The notes under the pieces are model-generated. The model had not been told where the DNA came from and ran no database searches. It saw nothing but the letters and a program-made list of their open reading frames with translations. The position numbers and the translations under genes are program-made. From Trichaptum fuscoviolaceum (lineage: Eukaryota > Basidiomycota > Agaricomycetes > Hymenochaetales > Trichaptaceae), in the NCBI GenBank assembly GCA_910574455.1, contig CAJSYZ010000011.1, positions 3,332,941 to 3,396,940 on the forward strand: DNA of 64,000 nucleotides. The letters run 5' to 3'. This document shows, piece by piece, positions 13,501 through 25,445 of this stretch (positions within the stretch are counted from its first letter, which is position 1; the number at the start of each line of letters is the position of its first letter).

Positions 13501-15643
13501 GGCCAGACCGATCCAGGACAGTTCGACGGTTAATCGTGCACGGAAGGAATCTTGAAGGGGACGGAAAGAAGAGGCGTCGTAGATTAAGCCGAATAATCAT
13601 GCCCGCCACGTCCCGAGATGTGGATAACCCAACCATCGATGTGTGCGCCAATCCCACGTTCTCAATGCCAAACGCCCCAATTGCAAATGCCACGCGCCGA
13701 TGTCAAAGAGTGTTGCGAGTTAATTAAATGGAGGTGGGTGTGTCGAAGTCGATGACAATACAAAATAGAACAAAAATTGATGATCGATACATCCTTAAAC
13801 CATGTAAAAAGTCCAGACGTCATGAATGATTCCAGTTCATGCGTATAGAAGTTGAAGGTGCAGAAAATAGATAGATTTACTGAAGTGAGATGAAATAAAG
13901 GATTTGAAAGGAGCAATGGACGGTGGGCGGGGATGAAAGAACGAGTGACCGCAATCTCGAAGCGGAAGAGGTATGATGAATTAGCACGTTCGTCTGCACA
14001 ATTTCTTTATCTTTTCTTCTTTTCAGGAATAACGTCGAGCAGCTTTTGGATTACAGGATAACGCGGGATGACCGGAAGGAAGAAAAAAGACATAGCTTGG
14101 CGTGGCGTTAGACGGGAATGAGACTCGACGAGACGCGTGGAAGGCGAGAAGCTGGATGAACGGAAGACAGGAGGACGAAGACGTCGATCGATCGCCGGGA
14201 AGCAGACGGAGACGAGAGAGAGTTTGAAGACGCGTGCGAAGGTCTGAATGTGGTGACTAAGTGTATAGTTGAAAGGAAGGCCCGATTCCGTGATTGAAGT
14301 GTCGACAATTGGCTAGAGTCGATTAAAGACAGTCATGGGATGTGTGGAGAACAAGGCATCGAAGTCTGGAGGGGGTCCCTAACGGCGGAGTGGCTCGGAA
14401 GTGTCGAGAAAAAGAAGACAGCGGGCGGGCGTCTCAATCAGGGTCGGCGTGAAATTTCACCGGACGATGCTTGTATGACGAATTACGCGGAATAGGAATA
14501 GTCGGGCAAAAGAAAAGTCAAATGCTTCGGAGCGAGCTGGTAGATAGCAGACAACTCTACTGACATCGTGGATGAATAAGGGTTGTTCAGGATCGACGAC
14601 TCGCGGTGGGCGATTACCGGATGAACCGGTGAAGGTCAATCAAGTCACTTGACAAAATAATTGACAACGACCAGACGGCATCGAAGCTCAATGTTCAAGC
14701 GACGAACCAACTGCGGATCGGTAGAAGCAGCTGTGAGAACCTTCCTAGAGAGAAACGAGGCTTAGCCGTGAAACCGCATGGAAGGGCGATTACCAGCGCT
14801 TTGAAGTGATCAATAAGCTGTCGAGTAGCGCTCTCCAGACGTGCCCCGCAACCCCAAACCCAAGCGCACGCCTTCGCACGTCCAAGCGTCGAGTAGAACC
14901 CGTCATCAGCTTCTGATGCCCAAAGGTCCCAAAGAAGGCAGATCCCGAATGCCGCGTGCGCGCGCTTCGGACGCTTCCCAGAAACCCTGCTTCGAACATT
15001 GGGTTCGAGATCGACAGCCCCTAAAGCCCATATCTGTCGTCTCTACCGCCATACGTCGCCATCTTCGTCGGCCCTCCTGTTGCTAAGTGATCGCGAACGT
15101 CGATCACCTCTCGCACATCCCCGTGGTCCATAATCGTCGATATTGGAGTGATCGAGGAAAGGAACTGCAATGGACATTGGGTTGCTTCGAATACTGATCT
15201 TCGGGATCGACAGCACCTAAAGCCCACGAGTGTGCTACGCATCGTCCTACGTCACTGTCTTCGATAAAGTTGCCCCACATACTGTTGCTATGTGATCGAG
15301 GACGCCGATCACCTTCGTATGACTTTGCTAGAGGGCCACCACCGTCTACCGAAGCGACGGAAGATCAGCGCACGCAATTTACGCGCTCTCGGCTCCGAAC
15401 TTCGCTGACTCTATGTTTCAACTCAATCCCAGTCGGGCGATCTTTCTCTTCTGAAAATGTGACGCAGATGCATCTCTTCACATCCGAACTTCAGCATCCG
15501 ACAAGTCTCTTCACTCTAACCCACCGTCCAAACCCGTCCAAACCACAACAGCTCCTCCTACCCTCCCTCCCCCCGGGACTTCCAAACCCCAAACAACCCC
15601 CCTTTCTTCTCCACCCCTCTCACCCTCTCAAACCCGCTAGCAC
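1524..15643. other. 14 kb gene-poor interval upstream of the TEA gene
   Basis: No family-recognisable gene was found on either strand. Open frames here are short (about 135 codons or fewer, apart from one overlapping the glucanase exon) and do not join across plausible splice sites into anything I know. About 12.4-14.6 kb the minus strand is rich in pyrimidine runs, as seen in fungal promoters and 5' leaders. Around 15.0-15.3 kb there is a diverged direct repeat, listed separately. Because the TEA gene is transcribed away from this interval, some of it may be regulatory DNA or an unrecognised non-coding transcript; that is inference. Confidence 0.5.
15009..15315. repeat. Diverged tandem direct repeat, two copies
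   Basis: Copy A runs about 15009-15110 and copy B about 15205-15315. Both begin with GATCGACAGC.CCTAAAGCCCA and both close with a GTGATCG...CGATCACCT segment, so offset is near 196-205 bases. Middle parts have diverged with small indels. The closing GTGATCG/CGATCAC pair can also form a short stem. No coding frame spans the two copies. Confidence 0.6.
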
Positions 15644-18222
15644 TCAGAGACTCGGGGGAGGCGTCGCCCTGGCCTCCACCGCCCTCTTCGTCGCCGCGCC
15701 CCCACACAAAGTAGCCGGCATCGTCACGCCCACACTATTCCACGGGTCCGGATACGTGCACCCCGCCACCTCCGTCACGCCCGGCGTCGTGTCAGCCGCA
15801 TCCGCCCACCCATCGCCGACGCTCAGCGTCTTCGGCGCGTCGCTCACCGCCGTGCTGTCGATCGGCAGCGTGCTGACCGCGCCCGTCGCCGTGTACGTCG
15901 GCTGGAACTCGATGTTCCCGCCGTCAGGGAGCCCGCTCATGGATGCGGGTGGCCAAGCGCTGAATGACTGGATGAAGGCAGGATCTATCGTGGGTGAGGC
16001 AACGCCTCCGGTTTGCGAGGCGGCGTAGGTCTCATCGAATTGGTCACCGACGACACCCAGAGAGGCACACGTCCCCACGGCGGACCGCGGGTCCGTAGGC
16101 ATCCACCCACCAGCCAAGCCGGCGGAGTACGACCAGAGGGGTGCTTGTACAGTGTTCGTAGTACTCGAATTACCGATCTGTCGCAAAAAAGTTATATTAT
16201 GGACGTTACCATCTGGCTAGATATTAGTTCAAGTCAATGACTGGGCGTACCTTCCATGTCCAGAAGAACCAGTTCTGTAACGCATCCATGCTCGCAAGCG
16301 CATACGTCTTTAAGCCGTCTACGATCGTGTCGTTCCACTGGGTCGAGTCCATCCAGAAGTTGCAGTCACCGCCATAACTATGCCCGCCACCAACACCATT
16401 CAAGAACAAGCCGCAATCATTGATACCGTTGCTCCACTCGCCCGCGACAGTGACCCCAAAGTCAGTCTGACTAGTGTTCATACCGGGTCCAAACCCGTTG
16501 CAGGCCTTTGCTGGCCATGCGCCAATAGGGTCCGTGTTCGGCTGACCATTGAATGCGAAGTACGGGTGCGTGTCAAGGATGAGTCGGTCAGCACCAGGGA
16601 AGAACCCGGCCCAGGTACTAGTGCTTTGGAACCCATCGTGAATGCTGATATATGGTCCTTTGCCAGCGCCAAAGCCAGTGATACCACGAATAATGTTGTA
16701 TGCTTGGAGGTAGCTAAAGTTTGGAGTGAGAAATGTCGTCAGTCAGATTTGTAAGAAGACGAGGAGTTGTCGCTATACTCACAAGTGTGAAATCACATCC
16801 TTCCCAATCTGCTGAGTTCGAGCCTCATTAACAATCCCGAACATTGGAACAACGTTCTGATACTCAGGCTGCGAGATAAACTCGGCAATAATTCTCAAGT
16901 ATCCCAATGTCCTCTGAGCGTTGGCATAACCCATCACGCCCATCAAGAAGTTGATCTGTCCATCCTTGCCGGAGTGATTATATCCATTCTGGCTCCCAGG
17001 GATCGTGTGCAAATCAATGTTGACACGCAGACCGTACTTACGAGCCCAGCGGAACATGCGTAGGATGTATTTCCAAGAGACACGCGCGAGGAAGGGTTCC
17101 GAATCCCAGACGTCTATGGTCCAGAAGGGGATGGGTACGCGCACCCAGTTGAGACCAGCTCCAGCGATCTGGGCAAAGTCCTCCTCGGTGATGAAAGTGT
17201 TGTAGTGGTCCTCGAGTTGATTCTGCAAGCCACCAGAAGAAGAGGTGTCGGCTGCCATGGCCTGGGAGAGCGTCCATTCGTCGATCGCCTGGGGCGTGGA
17301 GGTTTGGTACTTTTGGTAAAGAGCGGGCGAGATGAACGGCTCCAGAACAAACCAGCCGCCAAGATTCACACTATGAAAGCACTCAGTCTCAGGCACATTT
17401 TGAAATAAAAGAAAAAACCTATACACACCCGTTCACCTTATTCTTGCCCCATGTCCAACTCGTATTCAAAGGCGGAGTCCAGCTGTTCGGCTGTGCATTG
17501 TTGTTGAACGGATCTTCCGGGTCGCTCACCCAGAAACCGCCGAATTTGTTCGAATACGTGAATGTCGAACCGTCTTCAGTTGTCACCGTTGAACCGTCAC
17601 CACCGGTAGTTGGGTTTTTGTTCTTTGGAGGATCGTTTGTGCCGTCCGGGTTGTTCGTCGCAGTAGGGTTGGCTGTCGAGCCCGTACCTGAGGAGGTCTT
17701 ATTGTTCTTGTTGTTCTTGGAGACGACTACACCGACGGGGATGGCGATTGCAGCAGCAATGATCACAAACGCAATAAGACCACCAAAAATGAGAAGCTTC
17801 TTGCGCTTGCCGCCACTACCACGGGAGGGGTCGGGATAGAAGCGACCTTTCTCGGAAAACTCGTTGTGATCATACCCTTCGGTTGCAGCTGCGCCAACAC
17901 CAGCACCTCCGACTGCGCCAATAGCCAGGGCTGCGTTGGATCCATTCCTGCTGCCGCCATCGCCGCGAATGCTCTGAGGGTTGCTCGTCGCCACACTGTC
18001 GCGCGGGGTCTGGCTACCCGGCCCGAAGCCTGGGCCGCCGTAGAATGATTGAGAGAAGTGCGGGTTCGGCGGATCGAGCATAGAGTTGCGTGGCGAGATG
18101 TCAGAGTCGACATCGGTGGCGGGAACGGGGTCGTAGGCGTTGGGATTGTGCTGCGTGGGGTCGTGTGGGCCAGCTGGGCCTGGCGAGGCGGGCGGATGGG
18201 GAACTGTATCCTGTGTGGACAT
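15644..18222 (-). CDS. Membrane-anchored GH5 exo-beta-1,3-glucanase
   Basis: Glucan 1,3-beta-glucosidase that trims cell-wall beta-1,3-glucan at the outer face of the plasma membrane. Exons 18222..17429, 17370..16783, 16713..16251 and 16177..15644 give 792 residues; every junction keeps frame. Residues 1-142 are a Pro/Ser/Gly-rich cytosolic tail. A basic KRKK run precedes one membrane helix (about 143-167), then a Ser/Thr/Asn-rich stalk, so topology is type II. The catalytic domain starts with VNLGGWFVLEPF near residue 265. The acid/base Glu lies in GIVNEA (near 445) and the nucleophile Glu in VAGEWSNG (near 555). FWTWKIGNSS spans the last intron, as in this family. The NEP motif of many homologues is NEA here. 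A Thr/Pro-rich C-terminal tail follows. Confidence in function is high. Confidence 0.93.
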
Positions 18223-21200
18223 GGTGATAGCAGACAGGCACGAACAGAGATTTGGCAGTGACAGCTACTCGTTCCTGGCGGGTAGAGTGCTGGTCGTCGC
18301 TGGTGCGCTGCTTGAGGGAGCAGACGAAGGATGGGCTGAGGCTACGTTGAAGTCTGCCTGCTGTCCTATTCGTGGGCGGAAAGAACGGCACGCTAAGTAG
18401 AGAGCAAGCTATGTTTAGTTCTCTCGTATGTTATATGTTATATTTCTGAGAATGTACTCACGCAGCAAGATCAGGTCAGCTGCGTAAGTTCTTCTTCCAC
18501 AAAATTCGCCCAACTGGGAGGAAAGGAAGAGTAGAATAGAGCGAAAACAAGGAGGGAGAGGGAGGAGGAGATGGAGGTAGGAAGGAGGCAGCGGTGAGGG
18601 CAAGTTTGAAGGTCCTGACGTGGTATGCATCCCCGACTCAATATTCACAATCCTCCTTGCCGACCGCGCCGCCACAAAAGACCCCGATCACAACACCAAT
18701 AAAATTGGCTACGACCGTGGCTCTCCAACCCATTCAAGTTGCTAGTTGCTTGCAGCATGGAACATATGTATGTACACAAAAGGCATTGAGAAATTCATAC
18801 ATCAGTAGTTTCAATTCGTATTCTCTTCGGCTTCAACATATAACGGTGAGAGACTGCGCTATACTCGTTTCCATTGGTCTATCTTTTTTTTTACTTCTAT
18901 GACGTCGTCGCCTGAAATACATACAATTAATATACCTACCGAGCTGGACTTCGTCATTACGAAGAAAGTGGAAGTTGTGCGATTGAACATACAATATGTA
19001 TCACGAAGGACTTTTGCTATTGGCACTTTTAAAATCAGGCTGAGCTCTTTCTACTTCAAGTTCACAGGACTTTAAACTGGGCTTAAAGAATCATAAGTCT
19101 AAAGCAAACATACTAGCGGTGATCGGGGTCTATGCGGGGTATATTGATCCAAGCGCCTCGCTCGTACAGCCACTCATCGTATCGAACGCCCTCGCATCAA
19201 ATCTCACCGCTTTTCAACAAGCGTACCGAGATTGGCGACAATTACTCCCAAACCTCATGCGAGAAACTCCAATACATCAGCATCACCGACCCGGGCCTTC
19301 CTTATTCAAAGGTATACAATTTATGATTGCAGCACTTGTCGCCAGGGTGAGAGAACGGTAGGTTACATGTAAATGGGCGGAAATGGGCGTCAAGTTATTG
19401 AAACAGCCTGGAGCCTTTCGGGAGAACAGCTTGAATACCGTGACACGGTGCAAAATGGCCGCTCTCGAGCAAGCAAGGGAGTTTCCGAAGAGAATGTCTT
19501 GGCAAGCCAGAGTCCGAATAAAGCTAATTGAAAACGAGAAGATGCAAAGAATGATGAAAGGTTCTACCCCATCATCGACAAAACAAGTCAGTACACATGC
19601 AGTACGCCGAACTTGAAGCTACAATTCAATTCATACTCACCAGCAGCGCCTGTAGCTCAAGGACCGAGTGCTCCGGCTTGCACAAGAGCAAATTCGAAAC
19701 TCGAAACAGAACGGCGAATCAGTTTGCTTGTGAACGACTGCAGGTGATCAGGAGGTATTGCCATTTACCCGAGTCCTCAGGCGAATCATGTTTCATATGC
19801 CCGTTCTCTCGATGGATTCCGAAAAACATACTCTAAGTTGACGGCATTCAAAGGAAGGCGGGAGCTTAGCAGTTTTCGTGCCCTCATGCGAAGACAGTAC
19901 AGAACAAAAATCGCCCAGCAATGACAGTAAAGGCTGTCATAAACCGTCTCCCGTGTACTATCATCTCGTAGGAGGATCGAAGACACGAGTACTGTAAGGT
20001 ACAGTGAGGTGCCATTCGTGACCCATACGCAAGCTATGTGAAAGTATAACTCAATAGTCTTCCAGATTTCTCCACATAGGCACCCCGTCCCGCACCAATA
20101 CGTGAGAGGGTGATCAACCTCTACCAGAAGCCGCAAAGTCCGTCTTACCAGCACACAAGGGCAAAAGAGAAATTCATGATGTCATTATCCTCGACAGAAG
20201 TAGCCCGCATCCCGACTGCTGCGCATTCGATTATACAATCCCGAGTTCGTTCTCATGTTTGTGGGATACCAAAATTCAGGGGCGGGAGTCAACGTCGGTG
20301 CTGGTGTTGGCGGGTGATGATTGAGATTGGCCAGAAAGTGGTGCTTAGCCGCGTTATGGAAGAGAAGCGGGACATACTGAAGTTGAGTGAGTAAATCATG
20401 TCCAAGCGAGAACAATCATGACCTCGTCTGACGGAGAAGACAGCCGTGCCGGGTACATAGTGCAGCGTGAACACCAGTTCAAGGATGGATGTTCACTGCG
20501 CCCAATCACGCAATCGATGCAAACGAACCTCGAACTGCTCGGATTGGAGATGCGTGAATGGACTCGGGTTGATAGGACGATCGCGACAATTGCTCGCCTC
20601 GACATCTTGAAGTGATACACACTTCCGATCTGACCAAAGAGACGGCAATACGCAGATTCAATCATGGGTCGTGAGACGGACAACACGGATGAAATTTGCT
20701 GTGTTCAAGTGATATCCCGGATGACTTGGCCATCATTTTCACCAGTTACCACCTCGTTCATCTGCACGCTATCAATCGACGGAGCAGATCGACGGCATGG
20801 CTTGCTCAAGTATTCGACTTAGGTACTTCAAAGCACACGTCAAAATGGCCAAGATTAAAAGCATATATTCCTCGGATATCCCTCGCCCATTGAAGGGAGG
20901 ATGTGGATGCAAACCTGCGCCACGTTCAGGGGGATAACCGGCACCCGAAGTTGCCCGTCTGGGTCTTGCTGGTCGCAGGAGGACGGCCTTGGTTGCCCTA
21001 AGACCGACACTAAAGCATCCCGGCAGCGAGAGTCGGACTCGCTGCCACCACCATCCAGGATGCACTCTACGTCTATTATACTACACTGTCGATGCATCGA
21101 AATCTACACCTTGCCCATTCAAGGGAGGATGGGGATGTACGCCTGCGCCAAATTGGGGAGATAGCCAACACCCAATGATCTTTCTGGTGCAGGAGGACGG

Positions 21201-22793
21201 CGTTGGTGTCCCCGCAGCCGCCACTCGACAATCCCGACAGCAAGAGTCGGACTTGCTGCCACCACCATCCAGGGAGAACGGAATTGGGACTCTTACGCAT
21301 AGACACGCTGCCGTTCTGAGAACTTCTAATTGTTCTCGGAATCGATCAGGATGCTGGATGAGATTGGGAACATGATGGGCGCCTCTCGTGCTAAAGAGTC
21401 ATATCTTGATGCACGCCCAGTCATAATCTTGAACCACACATTTCCACAAAAGTGGCTGGCACCGGAGCGTGCAATGGGAGGTTAGCCCAGCACAACTCGT
21501 CGGCCTTACCGCCCTCGCACCGCCGTGACGCAGAGGACCACCTGTCTAAACGACCGGAGCAAGCGCAACACGTAGCTGGGCTGCCATGGGTCGAAGGCGT
21601 CATGCGTATACGAACGAACGGGGAAGGCGCACCAAGTGGCAACGCTCACTGTCCTGCCGACCGCGATGACCGGCTGACGCTCCCACCGCTATGCGGCAGG
21701 GTTTTGCGCGGGGAGACAGTGGTTACTCCCTCACGAGCTGCGGGTATCGGAGGGCATTCGCGTATATGGACGGAGCGTACTCACTTGTTTGAAGGGCTTC
21801 CGGAGGCTGCGAGCCACTTGTGTCCCGTCGACCATGCGTTCGGCTTACATCCCACGTCCCAGTCGTACCAAGACGTGGACGTGAGTCTCAGGGAGGAAGG
21901 CGCGGTGGCACGATACTCTCCCTAAGAGCGGCGAGGGCAAGAAGGTCATTGACGTCTTGGACGTGGACTGCTAACCACCCGTAGTAGAAGCCCAGAGGAG
22001 TGGCTGACGACTGGGTGGGGTTGTTGTCGAGCGTCGGTGGTGGTGGTTGCTGGTTAAGTTGATGGGGTGAAGACGTGCTGGGGCCGACCTTTTATGCCTT
22101 TTGAGAGGTGGCTGGGTAGCAGGTCACGTTGGGTGACTCGTCTTGTTGTCGTCGTGGTTGAGACCGAAATGAGTAGCTACAATACGCCACCTATCTGCTC
22201 TGAGGCCATCAGGAAACCAGGACGTGACCCTCATTCCTTGGACCTCTCTGACTCACAACATATTTCCTCCGTGCTCTTGTTCTTATGGAAATCGATGTTA
22301 TCGATGGAGCGTCCACTCTGAAATGCGGCTCGACGCGGCGCGCTAAACCGCTATTGGTCTGCTGAATTTGACGTTCCGTGCTGCCCTGTTTTCATCTTGT
22401 TTACATCTGTCCGAAAGGATGTACCTGCCCTTGTCCTGTGCTATTGAAAATGCCCTTTTATTTGCTAGTCTATCGCTACCATTCGGGGTCACGCCTTTCT
22501 TGAAGCGATCAAAGATGAGTATGCATAGGTTTCGCAGTTTCCGCTCACAACCCACTTCCTGAACAAGTGGGACGAATACTGGTGGACAGGAAGTTTATAG
22601 GTAACAAATAATGATGCATCTTTTTCCTACGCAGAAGGTAGCATAAAACAACCGCCAATTCGTCCGAGGACCTGATAACGGTTCCCCCGCCATAGAAGCT
22701 TCATCAAGCAGGTTTAGCACTCTGCCTCCCCACGACACCCGGAGGATGATTTCGCCACCGTGTTCGCCAGTTCCCCTCGTTCACCCCCCGCTA
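18223..22793. other. 4.6 kb without a recognisable gene
   Basis: Holds the promoter side of the glucanase gene (18223 onward), a pair of diverged tandem repeats at 20885-21273, and a GC-richer stretch at about 21450-21930 where one plus frame stays open for 157 codons but resembles nothing I know. A 51-codon frame ending near 21482 contains TFPQKWLAPERAMGG, which looks protein-like, but no neighbouring exon supports it. No tRNA or rRNA was recognised. Confidence 0.45.
20885..21273. repeat. Tandem duplication, two diverged units
   Basis: Unit 1 is about 20885-21059 and unit 2 about 21113-21273. Both open with GCCCATT.AAGGGAGGATG, continue with CCTGCGCCA, then a GCAGGAGGACGGC segment, then GAGTCGGACT.GCTGCCA, and close with CCACCACCATCCAGG. 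The spacing between unit starts is 228 bases. Identity is obvious in blocks, with scattered substitutions and small indels between. The repeat has no coding assignment. Confidence 0.75.
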
Positions 22794-24609
22794 CTAATCG
22801 ACGGAGCAAATCGACAATCTGCCTGAAGATGCATTGTGCCTCCTCGAGGCTAAGTGCGAACCGAGTGCCATACCAGCAACAAAGGCTGTTGCGGCCAAAG
22901 CTTGATCCGAAGAATCTGCGTTCTCGTTAGCGGGTGCGTCCCCTTGGTCGCCAGCCCGGATGCCTTCGACTCCGTGTGCTCGTGGACGGACAATGTCGGA
23001 AACCGACCGCCATCTGCGATCGCGTCGTGGTGAATATTTTCTTTGATAGAAGAGTCTATCAGTATGAAGGCCCTGTTCGATCGATGATAGTGAGTTGAGG
23101 TAAGATTCCCAATTGATGTCTGTGCGAAGGCCTTTTCCAAGCCGATTGACGGCGTCCTCGAGTGAATTCAATGAGGTCAAGAACTCCATGTTTTTGCGCA
23201 TCGAGATGAGCAGCATCCTATCCAAGATCTCTTCAGTCTTGCCCCGCACTTTTCGCGACATCCTCCTTAGATTCCAATCATGTTCCTTTTGCGCTTGCAT
23301 TGATGCTCTCGGAAAGATTAAAGCTACAGGCTTGCTGTAAAAGATTATTGTTTCAAATGAGCAATTGCAAAACAATACAGATGCGACGAGTGGGCGTACA
23401 GTTGTAAGAGACTACAGATCCTAACTTGAATATCAATTTTTCGAAGACTATCTTGATGCGTCTTCCAAACTATGTCGAAACACTTTGCTACCAAAACATC
23501 CTCCAACATTTGAATTGAGCTATACAAATCCGCCGTCCGCTGATCCAAGTTTCTCGCCTGCGGTGGTGGTGAAAACCAGACTAAGGTAATAAGCGAGAGC
23601 CACAAAGCCTCAAGTCCACGAAGAATTGTAAGTGAGAAGCTAAAATAGTAGGTTATATCGTAGTTCAGAACCAAAATGTTATAGAGAATAGATAAACGAG
23701 CGGATAGGGGGGAATAGCTTCCATGCCTAGTACAGTAACATAAGTTAGTTTCCCTCTGCTGCAGCTTTATTTTCTAAGTCAACTTACAGCAATGACGCAC
23801 CTGGCTTCATGCAAGAATCTTATGAGTGTACTCCTCATCTCCTCAATACAATCAGGTCCCGAGAACTCAGAGATTGCGAAGTCGTGTTTGTAGAAAAGTA
23901 GCTTCGCAAGTTTGATGAGTTGAATCAAAATGTCCACAGCTCGGTCGTCCTCGCCATGCGAGAGACTATTGCGTATGTCTCCTTTGAACATTTCCGTATA
24001 AAATGAGAGAGTCCTCACGTCACGGAACGACAGGACTAAAACGAGGGATAGAGCCTCAGGTCTTTGTTTACGTCGACCAACGCTGATTACGATAATTAGA
24101 TATAAAACCTTCGGCAACCTTCAGACTGCAACTCACAGACATAAACGAAAGAGACGTTCCAGTCCTGAGACGGTCCCCCTTCCGCCGCACTTCTGCTCAA
24201 GTGACCATACAATCGTTCTCAAAGGATTTCGGAAGGGATAAGGAACCATTGGCCATTGAAAATCATACTGAATAAAGTGCTGAAGCTGGCAGCCAATCGC
24301 GAAGGGCGTTGCCAGTGCCGGTCCCAGAATTTTGTTTAAAAGTCTCTCCAGGCTCACTCCGGCTGGTCGAAAAAAGTACTTGAACAGCGTTCTCCCAGCG
24401 CCCATATCATTATCGTCGATCGTTTCCATTGTCAGTATAGAGATCATGTCGTCGTCGTCTGTGCCCTCGGTACGATCGACGAAATTGCGCCAGCGCTCGG
24501 TGGGGCTGCATAATGGAGATCCAAATAAAGGATCGAGGAATCTGGTCGATTTCTTACTGCGGATAAGTGAATTTGACATTTTCTTGATTGTAATCCGAGT
24601 CGAAGGCAT
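22794..24609 (-). CDS. Orphan four-exon gene, function unknown
   Basis: Exons 24609..24137, 24082..23801, 23726..23426 and 23330..22794 join in frame into about 530 residues. I recognise no family. The N-terminal exon is charged (SLIRSKKSTRF, then acidic GTDDDDMI) followed by FRPAGVSLERLLNKILGP. Exon 3 has two hydrophobic stretches (around NILVLNYDITYYFSFSLTIL and ALWLSLITLVWF) that could be membrane helices. Exon 4 is basic and helical, then ends with a small Ala/Gly-rich segment (ALAATAFVAGMALGSHLA) and the tail SICSVD. A Met 105 bases upstream (24714) stays in frame and would add a hydrophobic leader; I preferred 24609 because similarity to the dead neighbour copy begins just downstream. 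The existence of a paralogous fragment at 25.1-25.4 kb supports exon 1 as genuine protein. Confidence 0.6.
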
Positions 24610-25140
24610 TGATGTCGGTACGAGGAGGAGTGTCAGGATGTGAAGGTAGTTAATGGAAAACGAGAGAGATGGAGGGGCTGGAGAGGGGAAGATAAGGAGA
24701 CGCAACAAAAACACCCATCGTCATCCTGTTCAAGGCAGGGCATGTCAACTTGCACACCAACTTGAAGGCTGTCCCAGATCCGCACAGCCTTCTCCACTTG
24801 CATATATCTGGACAAGTATAGCCTCACGATTCATATATGGATTCATCTGTTCTCGTGTCGCGGGAAACAACCGGATATCAAAGGGTTAACTTGCGCGTCT
24901 GCCCGATGATAGTAAGGTGAGAAAAGTCCAACTTGAAGGTTTCGACCTCGTAGCAATGGGCGTCTATTTATCCATGTACAAGCATTGCCCAACTGCAACT
25001 TGAATGGCAGTGCGGAATTTACGACTGTCCACAGCCATCAAATAACTGATGTTGACGTTGGCTTAGTACGTCCGGGTCACCGAGTGTATCAAAGCAACTG
25101 CGGGTGGGTCTCCTAATGGCGACATACAAAGGACACGCGC

Positions 25141-25445
25141 GTCTGGATTTGTCGACCGATTTCGACAGGAGACACCAACATTGATCCCAAGATTCGATTT
25201 GCTCTACGTTCAAGCATTGCTCCGAGTCGCTGTTAGATGTACTTGCCAATGAGCCTGCCTGTACCTGGGTTATCGCTGATTTCTTCCATAGACCAGATTG
25301 AGTCATCATCTTCCTTCGCCTCTCCGGCAGAACTCAGCCACAGATCGATTGGACAGGTGAGCGTTGGCTGCACTCCAGGTTCTCCAAGAGCCTTCGAATT
25401 TCTGCTGCGGGAGCGTATAAGCCATTCGAAGGTCTTCAGTGCCAT
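25141..25445 (-). pseudogene. Dead N-terminal copy of the 22.8-24.6 kb orphan gene
   Basis: Reading down from the Met at 25445, the frame aligns with exon 1 of the neighbouring gene. It shares LIRS near the start, the acidic run with Asp-Asp-Asp, then GTGRLIGKY against GAGRTLFKY, and MLERRANRILGSMLVSP against SLERLLNKILGPALATP, then IG.Q[IL]Q. The frame is broken by TAA at 25235-25233 between GKYI and QRLGAM, in the middle of aligned sequence; below 25140 there are further stops. Only exon 1 is represented. It lies in the same orientation just upstream of the intact gene, so it is a tandem duplicate that has decayed. The first stop could derive from CAA by a C-to-T change. Confidence 0.7.

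Noticed and set aside
15270..16028. 252-codon plus-strand open frame
   Set aside because: It lies opposite the last exon of the GH5 glucanase. The minus frame has the conserved family sequence and correct splice phases, so this is a shadow.
18640..18735. 28-codon minus frame coding a Gly-rich hydrophobic peptide
   Set aside because: Too short, no conserved neighbour, and it lies in the glucanase promoter region.
21330..21482. Frame ending KWLAPERAMGG, reminiscent of a protein-kinase APE segment
   Set aside because: No DFG, HRD or glycine loop nearby on the same strand; too short to claim.
21452..21925. 157-codon plus-strand frame in a GC-rich patch
   Set aside because: No motif, no partner exons, no homology I recognise; GC-rich sequence keeps frames open by chance.
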